Shown here piece by piece: positions 5,655 to 11,363 of a DNA stretch of 11,363 bases. The translations under genes were made by a program, and so were the position numbers. The notes under the pieces are model-generated. The model saw nothing but the letters and a program-made list of their open reading frames with translations. It did no database searches and was not told the DNA's origin. How positions within the stretch are numbered: position 1 is the first letter of the stretch; each line of letters begins with the position of its first letter. Origin of the DNA: Clostridia bacterium (GTDB lineage Bacteria; Bacillota; Clostridia; Christensenellales; Borkfalkiaceae); the NCBI GenBank assembly GCA_017503885.1, contig JAFVSF010000062.1, positions 1-11,363 on the forward strand. The letters run 5' to 3'.

Positions 5655-6803
5655 ATGAGAATGATTTTAAACGAAACCAGTTATTTCGGTGCAGGTTGTA
5701 GAAAAGAACTTGCAGGCGAAATGGCACGAAGAGGCTACAAAAAGGCTTTTGTTGTATCAGATAAAGATTTAGTTAAATTTGGCGTTAGCAAAATGGTAAC
5801 TGACGAGTTGCAAGGAGCAAACGTTGAATACGTTCTTTTTGATGACGTAAAGGCAAACCCTACTATCGCAAACGTAAAGGCAGGTCTTGAAAAGTTCAAA
5901 GCTTTTGCTCCAGACGTAATCATTGCTATTGGTGGTGGCTCTGTAATAGATACTGCAAAAGCAATCGGAGTTATAGCGACAAACCCAAGTTTTGCAGACG
6001 TTAAGTCTTTAGAAGGCGTTGCAGATACAAAGAATAGATGTTTCCCAATTATCGCATTTGCAACAACCTCTGGAACTGCTGCAGAGGTTACTATCAACTA
6101 TGTAATCACTGATGAAGAGGCAGGTAGAAAACTCGTTTGCGTTGACCCTAACGATATTCCAATTATTGCATTTAACGATGCAGAAATGATGGATTCTATG
6201 CCAAAAGGTCTTACTGCTGCAACGGGTATGGATGCATTAACCCACGCAATCGAGGGCTATATAACTAAAGGTGCACAACCACTTAGCGACCTTCTTTGTT
6301 GGAACTCAATAAAAATGATAGCAGAAAATTTAGCCGATGCAGTTGAAAACGGAAGTAACGCCGTTGCTCGTGAAGGTATGGCAATGGGTAGTTACGTTGC
6401 AGGTATGGCGTTTTCTAACGTAGGTCTTGGTATAGTGCATTCTATGGCACACCCATTAGGAGCAAGATTTGACATTGCTCACGGTGTAGCAAATGCATTG
6501 CTTTTACCTTACGTAATGGAATTCAATATAGAGTCTTCTAAAGAAAAATATGCTGATATAGCACGTGCTATGGGTGTTGACGTAAGAGGTCTTTCTAAAG
6601 ATGACGCAGCCCTTTCTGCAATCAATGCAGTAAAAGAACTTTCTAAAAAAATCGGTATACCACAACGCCTTAGCGAAATCGGCATCAAAGAAGAGCATTT
6701 ACCAATGCTTGCAAACGATGCAATAATCGACCCATGCACAGGTGGAAATCCTGCAGAGGTAACGGTAGAAGATATTCTTTCTATCTACAAAAAAGCGTTA
6801 TAA
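5655..6803 (+). CDS. fucO: Lactaldehyde reductase / 1,2-propanediol oxidoreductase (iron-dependent alcohol dehydrogenase)
   Basis: A 382-residue group III iron alcohol dehydrogenase. It reduces lactaldehyde to 1,2-propanediol with NADH in anaerobic fucose or rhamnose breakdown. It aligns along its length with E. coli FucO: 'RMILNETSYFG', 'NPTIANVKAGL', 'AIGGGSVIDTAKAIG', 'TAAEVTINYVITDEE', 'ATGMDALTHAIEGYIT', 'YVAGMAFSNVGLGIVH' and 'CTGGNP'. The NAD loop GGGS is at 93-96, and Asp36 in 'SDKDLV' matches the residue that favours NAD. Iron ligands are Asp193, His197, His262 and His276. AAGGAG (5643-5648) is 6 nt before the first ATG; an ATG at 5661 is too far. No fucose or rhamnose pathway genes are nearby, so the substrate in vivo is inferred from similarity. 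The stop codon lies within a repeat copy. Confidence 0.93.
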   Translation: MRMILNETSYFGAGCRKELAGEMARRGYKKAFVVSDKDLVKFGVSKMVTDELQGANVEYVLFDDVKANPTIANVKAGLEKFKAFAPDVIIAIGGGSVIDTAKAIGVIATNPSFADVKSLEGVADTKNRCFPIIAFATTSGTAAEVTINYVITDEEAGRKLVCVDPNDIPIIAFNDAEMMDSMPKGLTAATGMDALTHAIEGYITKGAQPLSDLLCWNSIKMIAENLADAVENGSNAVAREGMAMGSYVAGMAFSNVGLGIVHSMAHPLGARFDIAHGVANALLLPYVMEFNIESSKEKYADIARAMGVDVRGLSKDDAALSAINAVKELSKKIGIPQRLSEIGIKEEHLPMLANDAIIDPCTGGNPAEVTVEDILSIYKKAL

Positions 6804-6907
6804 ACTTCGCAATACTGTGTTTCTGCAAGATAATTTACGACTGGTATGACCACAAAGGTCTATCCCACCCGCAAATTTCTTGCGAGCCTTGTCTTGCTTG
6901 TGTCTAA
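6795..6907 (+). repeat. Structured repeat, isolated type A copy after fucO
   Basis: It begins over the last codons of fucO: GCGTTATAAACTTCG matches the family head GCGTATAAACTTCG. The enclosing helix is GCAAG (6825-6829) / CTTGC (6879-6883). The central hairpin is TGGTATGACC (6842-6851), loop ACAAA, GGTC, bulged T6861, ATCCCA (6862-6867), with one T/C mismatch. The end resembles the type B tail (GAGCCTTG...TGTCTAA). Both TTTAAAGG and CCTTTAAA are missing, so this copy is truncated at both ends. Confidence 0.75.
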
Positions 6908-6940
6908 TGTATCATTACCAAAAAATAAAATAAAACGAAT

Positions 6941-6985
6941 AGCCCTTGCGATTGTTTGCGAAAATGCAGTTGCAAGGGCTTTTTT
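6941..6985 (+). terminator. Rho-independent terminator after fucO
   Basis: AGCCCTTGC (6941-6949) pairs with GCAAGGGCT (6972-6980), with an inner TGC/GCA stem around GAAAAT, followed by TTTTTT (6980-6985). It separates the redox genes from the radical SAM operon. Confidence 0.92.
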
Positions 6986-7016
6986 ATGCAAAAAACGTAG
7001 CAAATTATAAAACTTC

Positions 7017-7046
7017 TTGCAAAATTACTTATATATATGTTATACT
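7017..7046 (+). promoter_or_regulatory. Promoter of the radical SAM - DUF2344 - rng operon
   Basis: TTGCAA (7017-7022) as -35, an 18-nt spacer, and an extended -10 TGTTATACT (7038-7046). Transcription would start near 7053, about 27 nt before the TTG start codon at 7080. It follows closely after the terminator. Confidence 0.7.
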
Positions 7047-7079
7047 AATATAAGTATTATTAAAATGGGAGATATCGCT

Positions 7080-8849
7080 TTGAAAGAGAGCATTCTTAAA
7101 AGGGTAGAAAAACCTTCTAGATACATAGGTGGAGAGTATGGCACTCCAAAACTTAAAAAGGGCAAATTTAATTTTTGTATTTGTTTTCCCGACGTATACG
7201 AAGTTGCAATGAGCAACTTAAGTATTCGTATAGTGGCCGACGTTATAAACAAGGTAGATGGGGCAGTTTGCGATAGATGTTTTGCTCCTTGGGCAGATTT
7301 AGGCGAAATTCTTAAAAAAGAGGGAGTTCTACTCGAATCCCTCGATTTAAAAATGCCACTTAAAGACTTTGATATGCTCGGTTTTACTCTTCAATACGAA
7401 ATGAGTTACACGACAATTTTGTATATGTTAGACCTTGCTGGTATTCCACTCAAAAGAGAAGATAGAGGGGAAGATTATCCTATAATTCAAGCAGGTGGAC
7501 CTTGTGCAGTTAACCCAGAGCCACTTGCAGATTTTATCGATATTTTCGTTATTGGCGACGGCGAAGAGAGTATGCAAGAACTTGCCAAACTTAAAATGGA
7601 TTGCAAATCAAAGAGCGAATTTTTACAAAAGGCAACTCAAATTCAAGGCGTATACGTGCCTGCACTCGTCGACGTAAATTATAAAGAAAACGGACAAATA
7701 GAGGGTTTTTCTATAAAAGAGCCAATAAAAAAGGCACTTGTTAAAAATCTTGATACGGCAGAATTTCCACAAGTACAAGCCGTTCCAAACTGTGAGTCGG
7801 TTTTTGATAGAGCAGTAGTCGAGGTTATGCGTGGGTGTTATAGAGGTTGCCGTTTTTGTCAAGCAGGGTTTATTTATCGCCCAGTTAGAGCGAGAGGTGT
7901 AAAAACCCTTACCGAGCAGGCTTGCTCGCTCGTTAGAAATTCAGGCTTTGAAGAGGTAGGCTTAAACAGTTTATCAACGGGCGACTATCCAAACCTAAAA
8001 GAACTTATAAAAAGTTTAAAAGAGAATTTGCCAAGTGACGTGCATCTAGCACTTCCATCGCTTAGACTTGACAGTTTTGACGGAGAATTTGTTCAAGAAT
8101 CGAGGAAAAGTTCTTTAACGTTTGCTCCAGAGGCAGGCACTCAAAGACTTCGTGACGTAATAAACAAAGATATAACCGAAGAGGACGTTGAAAGGGGGCT
8201 TAATATGGCTTTCGACAACGGTTACACTGGTATAAAACTTTATTTTATGTTTGGTCTTCCTACCGAAACGGAAGAAGATATTTGGGCTATTTGCGATATA
8301 GTAGACAGAATAAGAAAGATATATTCGGCAAACCCACAAAGAGCAAGAAGATTAAGAATTAGCGTTTCTGCCTCTACTTTTATACCAAAGCCGTTTACAC
8401 CTTTCCAATGGGAAAGACAAATTACCGAAGAAGAGGTTAAACACAAGGTAAGCCTTTTAAAGAGTAGGTTATACAGTAAAAACACCACTATTAGTTGGAA
8501 CGATTTTTCACTTTCTGAAATGGAAGCAGTGCTTGCTCGTGGCGACAGACGTGTTGGCAAAGTGCTTTTAAGAGCGTATGAAAAAGGTTGTTATTTCGAC
8601 GGATGGACGGATAAGTTTGACGCTAAAAAATGGAACGAGGCTTTTGAAGAAACAGGCGTTGACAAGACTTTCTATACGAGAGAGTGGGGCGAGGACGAAA
8701 TTCTCCCATGGGATTTTATAAATATTTTCGTAGACAAATCTTTCCTTTTAAGAGAGAGAAAGAAGGCGTATTTAGCCGAAGTTACTGGTAGTTGTAAAAA
8801 AGATTGCAAAGGCTGTGGTATACAAAAGGTATACAGGTGTAACGAATGA
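7080..8849 (+). CDS. TIGR03960 family radical SAM protein
   Basis: A 589-residue protein, the partner of the DUF2344 protein encoded next. Its reaction is not established; such proteins sit beside rng and ribosomal genes, so a role in RNA or ribosome modification is inferred. The N-terminus 'VEKPSRYIGGEYG' and 'FPDVYEVAMSNL' are family signatures. 'VIGDGEE' (157-163) lies at the end of the N-terminal B12-binding-like region. The radical SAM cluster is Cys253-x3-Cys257-x2-Cys260 in 'MRGCYRGCRFCQAGF'. A second motif near the C-terminus, Cys572-x3-Cys576-x2-Cys579, may hold another metal site. The TTG at 7080 is chosen as start: GGGAG (7067-7071) is 8 nt upstream and the family's first residues begin here. 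Starts further left fall within the promoter region or lack a ribosome site. It overlaps the next gene by 4 nt (ATGA). Confidence 0.9.
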   Translation: MKESILKRVEKPSRYIGGEYGTPKLKKGKFNFCICFPDVYEVAMSNLSIRIVADVINKVDGAVCDRCFAPWADLGEILKKEGVLLESLDLKMPLKDFDMLGFTLQYEMSYTTILYMLDLAGIPLKREDRGEDYPIIQAGGPCAVNPEPLADFIDIFVIGDGEESMQELAKLKMDCKSKSEFLQKATQIQGVYVPALVDVNYKENGQIEGFSIKEPIKKALVKNLDTAEFPQVQAVPNCESVFDRAVVEVMRGCYRGCRFCQAGFIYRPVRARGVKTLTEQACSLVRNSGFEEVGLNSLSTGDYPNLKELIKSLKENLPSDVHLALPSLRLDSFDGEFVQESRKSSLTFAPEAGTQRLRDVINKDITEEDVERGLNMAFDNGYTGIKLYFMFGLPTETEEDIWAICDIVDRIRKIYSANPQRARRLRISVSASTFIPKPFTPFQWERQITEEEVKHKVSLLKSRLYSKNTTISWNDFSLSEMEAVLARGDRRVGKVLLRAYEKGCYFDGWTDKFDAKKWNEAFEETGVDKTFYTREWGEDEILPWDFINIFVDKSFLLRERKKAYLAEVTGSCKKDCKGCGIQKVYRCNE

Positions 8850-9466
8850 TACTTTTTAAATTTACCAAAACGGGTGGAGCAGAGTTTTTAGCACACCTTG
8901 ACATATTAAGACATATTGGCAGGACTATGCGTAGAGCAGGTGTAAAGGTTGGTTTTTCGCAAGGCTTTAACCCTCATATGCTAGTTTATATGTCTGCACC
9001 TATGGGTGTTGGAATTCCAAGCCTTGCAGAGTATTGCCAAATAGATACCGAAGAAAATCCCGAAACCTTTATAAAGAAGTTTAACGAGTTTGCTCCAAAC
9101 GGTTTAACTTGCGTGGGAGCGTGGAAAACTCAAGGTAAAGTTGGGGTTGCAAGTGATATAGTAAAGGCAGAATATACTATTACTGGAATAAACAAATTCG
9201 ATACGGAAGAATTTTTAAGTAGAGAAGAGTTTATCGTAACCAAAAAAGACGGAACAGAAAAAAACGTGAGAGAACTTATTTATTCTGTAGAGTGGGAAGA
9301 AGACACCCTTCGAGTAGTAATAGGCTTTTCAAACGGGCTTAGAATAGAAAAATTTACGGAAAAACTCTTGGAGTTTTACGGTGGGGAAGAAGTTGTTGCC
9401 GTTAAGACGAGAGGTCTTAATAAAGACGGAAAAGATTTTGAGGACGGTATAAATAAATGTCTATAA
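8846..9466 (+). CDS. TIGR03936 / DUF2344 family radical SAM-associated protein
   Basis: A 206-residue protein of unknown biochemical role that accompanies the TIGR03960 radical SAM enzyme; in some bacteria the two are fused. Signature features are 'FKFTKTGGAEFLAHLDILR' (5-23), 'MRRAGVKVGFSQGFNPHM' and 'APMGVGIPSLAEY'. The ATG overlaps the upstream stop codon (ATGA), and its own end overlaps rng by 10 nt, so translation of the three genes is probably coupled. Length is normal for the family. Function can be inferred only from its constant company. Confidence 0.88.
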   Translation: MILFKFTKTGGAEFLAHLDILRHIGRTMRRAGVKVGFSQGFNPHMLVYMSAPMGVGIPSLAEYCQIDTEENPETFIKKFNEFAPNGLTCVGAWKTQGKVGVASDIVKAEYTITGINKFDTEEFLSREEFIVTKKDGTEKNVRELIYSVEWEEDTLRVVIGFSNGLRIEKFTEKLLEFYGGEEVVAVKTRGLNKDGKDFEDGINKCL

Positions 9467-10953
9467 ATATCTTCGTGGATAGTCACGGAGGCAACGTAAT
9501 AGGTGCGATTGCCGAAGATAAAAAACTGATTGAATACAGAATAGAGAAAAAGAACAAGACGGTAACCATAGGTAGCGTTTTCAAAGGCAGAGTAGAAAAC
9601 GTTTTACCAGGTATGCAAGCCGCCTTTGTTAGCGTGGGACTTCAAAAAAACGGCTACCTTTCTGCTACCGATATGCTTATGGACAAATCAGAACTCGTTG
9701 GCAAGGTTGAAATACCCTCTATTTTAAATTTAAAAGAGGGCGACGAAATAATCGTTCAAGCCGTAAAAGACCCAGCAGGAAACAAGGGGGTAAGGCTTAC
9801 CACCAACATATCGTTTGCCGCAAGATACGTCGTGTTTATGCCTACTATCGACTTTTTAGGAGTTTCACGCAAAATTACCAATGAAAAAGCAAGAGAAAAA
9901 CTCGTTAAAATTGCTGAAGCGTTAAAACCCGAAGGGCAAGGCATTATTTTAAGAACGGCGGCGGAGCATGCTTCTAAAGCAGATATAAAAAGAGAAATAA
10001 CCTATCTTATCGAGCAGTACGAGCAAATACTAAAAGACTTTAATTCGGATAACGCACCAAAGTGTTTGTACGAAGAGGGAAACGTTGCCGTAAGACTTAT
10101 TCGTGATGCGTATAATTCTAATATTTCAAAATTTATCGTTGGCGATAAGGAAATTTACGAAAAGGTTTTAGAGTACGCAAAAAAATTCGATACTGAACTT
10201 AAACACAAACTAAAACTATACAATAAAAAGATTGATATGTTCCACTATTACGGTTTAGATGAAGACGTTACAACTCTTTTAGGGAATACCGTAGCACTTG
10301 AAAACGGTGGATATATCGTAATTGATAAAACCGAGGCGTTAACGTCTATAGACGTTAATACGGGGAAATACGTTGGTGACGACAATTTAGAAAACACAGT
10401 TTTTAACACTAATTTAATTGCAGCGAAAGAAATTGCCCGTCAGCTTATGCTTAGAAATATTGCAGGCATAATAATCGTAGATTTTATAGATATGACAAGC
10501 GACGAGCATAAGGAACAACTCCTTAGCATTTTAGAAGAATATCTTTCAAAAGATAGAGAAAAATGCCACGTTGTTGGAATGTCGCCACTAGGACTTGTGG
10601 AAATTACTCGAAAGAAAAAGAGAAGAGAAAGCACGTCAATGCTAGTTAAGTCTTGTCCTTACTGTCAAGGTTCTGGGCTTATTTGGTCAAACGAGTACAT
10701 TGTAATGAGAATAAGAACCGGACTTTTAGACCTTTTTGCAGACGGTTACGACACGGCTATAGTTGACCTTAACGTAGAAATTGCCGACTATATTTTAGCA
10801 AAGGGGATTTTGAAAAAAGACGTTGAAAAGATATGGAAAGATAAGAGAATTTACATAATTCCACACAAGACCTACCATCAACAGTTTTTCCTTATTAAAG
10901 GCGATAACGGAAAGGTGGTGGAGGTGCCGGATACGGCTACATTATTGTATTAA
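9457..10953 (+). CDS. rng: Ribonuclease G/E family endoribonuclease
   Basis: A 498-residue cytosolic endonuclease that cleaves single-stranded AU-rich RNA and matures rRNA. The N-terminal RNase H-like strand is followed by an S1 RNA-binding domain, about 37-120 ('GSVFKGRVENVLPGMQAAFVSVGLQKNGYL'). The 5'-sensor region carries 'ILRTAAEHAS'. The catalytic DNase I-like core has Asp299 ('SIDVNTGKYVG') and Asp342 ('IVDFIDM'), the two magnesium ligands, 43 residues apart as in RNase E. The zinc-link Cys400-x2-Cys403 ('CPYCQGSG') supports a tetramer. It lacks the long C-terminal scaffold of RNase E, so RNase G is the better name. The start overlaps the DUF2344 gene by 10 nt; GAGGA at 9440-9444 is a rather distant ribosome site. 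A repeat array begins 6 nt after the stop. Confidence 0.93.
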   Translation: MSINIFVDSHGGNVIGAIAEDKKLIEYRIEKKNKTVTIGSVFKGRVENVLPGMQAAFVSVGLQKNGYLSATDMLMDKSELVGKVEIPSILNLKEGDEIIVQAVKDPAGNKGVRLTTNISFAARYVVFMPTIDFLGVSRKITNEKAREKLVKIAEALKPEGQGIILRTAAEHASKADIKREITYLIEQYEQILKDFNSDNAPKCLYEEGNVAVRLIRDAYNSNISKFIVGDKEIYEKVLEYAKKFDTELKHKLKLYNKKIDMFHYYGLDEDVTTLLGNTVALENGGYIVIDKTEALTSIDVNTGKYVGDDNLENTVFNTNLIAAKEIARQLMLRNIAGIIIVDFIDMTSDEHKEQLLSILEEYLSKDREKCHVVGMSPLGLVEITRKKKRRESTSMLVKSCPYCQGSGLIWSNEYIVMRIRTGLLDLFADGYDTAIVDLNVEIADYILAKGILKKDVEKIWKDKRIYIIPHKTYHQQFFLIKGDNGKVVEVPDTATLLY

Positions 10954-10959
10954 AAGCTT

Positions 10960-11114
10960 TTTAAAGGCGTATAAACTTCGGTATGCGTTGTTTCTACAAA
11001 GTATTTGTGACTGGGATGACCAACAAGGTCTATCCCACCCCCAAATTCTTTGTGAGCCTAGCCTACCTTGTTTCTCCACCTTTAAATCTCACTTGATAAA
11101 GGTAAAGAAAAAAG
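10960..11114 (+). repeat. Structured repeat, type A copy after rng
   Basis: The 127-nt core runs from TTTAAAGG (10960-10967) to CCTTTAAA (11079-11086). It contains the TTCG hairpin CGTATA...TATGCG, helix ACAAAG (10996-11001) / CTTTGT (11048-11053), and the 10-bp hairpin TGGGATGACC (11012-11021), loop AACAA, GGTC, bulged T11031, ATCCCA (11032-11037). The tail can form ACCTTT (11078-11083) / AAAGGT (11098-11103), which competes with the closing stem. The middle is almost identical to the copy at 4812. Confidence 0.8.
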
Positions 11115-11204
11115 GGATGCAACTTCAAGTTGCTGACCACAAAGGCCTACCAAGTCTTTTCAAGCTCACGAGCCTTGGCTAGCTCGTATCTAAACCTTTA
11201 AACC
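11115..11204 (+). repeat. Structured repeat, type B copy in the second array
   Basis: The opening hairpin is GCAAC-TTCAA-GTTGC (11119-11133): the pair flanking the loop centre is changed on both sides compared with GCAACGT/ACGTTGC. It is followed by GACC-ACAAA-GGCC-T-A and by CCAAG...CTTGG, and ends in CTAAACCTTTAAA, running directly into the next type A head. Confidence 0.75.
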
Positions 11205-11363
11205 TTTTAAAGGCGTATAAACTTCGGTATGCGTTGTTTCTACTTTAAGCCCCAAACCACAATGACCACAGAGGTCTATTGTGCCTTGTTTCTTAAAGTG
11301 AGCCTTGCCTACCTTGTTTCTCCACCTTTAAATCTCACTTGATAAAGGTAAAGAAAAAAGGGA
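11205..11363 (+). repeat. Structured repeat, divergent type A copy at the right edge
   Basis: The core runs 11206-11332 (127 nt). Its head (to TTTCTAC) and its tail (from GCCTACC on) are identical to those of the copy at 10960, but the middle is different in sequence and alike in shape. The enclosing helix is CTTTAAG (11243-11249) / CTTAAAG (11292-11298). The hairpin is CACAATGACC (11258-11267), loop ACAGA, GGTC, bulged T11277, ATTGTG (11278-11283). The last bases GGGA match the start of a further type B unit, so the array continues beyond the window. Confidence 0.8.

Noticed and set aside
5473..5658. Arg-rich open frame of 61 codons
   Set aside because: It is out of frame with the clear rubredoxin gene at 5453-5569, has no ribosome site, and has a composition typical of a shadow frame.
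5735..6097. Minus-strand open frame of 120 codons opposite fucO
   Set aside because: It is a codon-bias shadow; the plus-strand frame encodes a complete, well conserved enzyme.
7017..7079. N-terminal extension of the radical SAM protein from TTG at 7017 or ATG at 7065
   Set aside because: 7017 is the -35 element of the promoter; 7065 has no ribosome site and overlaps the GGGAG that serves the TTG at 7080.
10988..11182. Open frame of 64 codons within the second repeat array
   Set aside because: It spans several repeat units and their hairpins, has no ribosome site, and no counterpart frame stays open in the other copies.

Overview
The window looks like chromosome from a strictly anaerobic, AT-rich member of the Bacillota (Clostridia-like, probably an uncultured gut lineage). 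Reasons: AGGAG-type ribosome sites, TTG start codons, a flavodiiron protein with rubredoxin, a clostridial AddB-type nuclease, and the gene order radical SAM (TIGR03960) / DUF2344 (TIGR03936) / ribonuclease G. No transposase, phage gene, tRNA, rRNA or CRISPR array is visible.

Layout. (1) 1-646, minus strand: N-terminal part of an AddB-like helicase/nuclease subunit, cut by the window edge. (2) 647-792: a divergent promoter region. (3) 793-1845: an unrecognised lipoprotein, then a strong terminator. (4) 1980-4817: ldhA (D-lactate dehydrogenase) and a four-domain flavodiiron protein, probably one transcript. (5) 4812-5417: a tandem array of non-coding repeats of about 119 bp. (6) 5453-6803: a 38-residue free rubredoxin and fucO (lactaldehyde reductase), followed by one more repeat copy and a strong terminator. 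(7) 7080-10953: an overlapping three-gene operon (radical SAM, DUF2344, rng). (8) 10960-11363: a second repeat array that runs off the right edge.

Functional themes. The central genes form a redox group. LdhA and FucO dispose of NADH by reducing pyruvate and lactaldehyde. The flavodiiron protein and rubredoxin reduce O2 or NO. The right-hand operon is housekeeping RNA metabolism, and rplU/rpmA would be expected further right.

The most unusual content is the repeat family. Copies sit directly downstream of three genes, and in two cases reach into the stop codon. Three full copies have a core of exactly 127 nt bounded by complementary ends. Several internal helices are kept by compensatory base changes between copies, including a 10-bp stem with one bulged U. 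G-U pairs on the plus strand suggest that the plus strand is transcribed as structured RNA. I do not recognise this family. It may be an undescribed structured RNA or 3'-UTR repeat.
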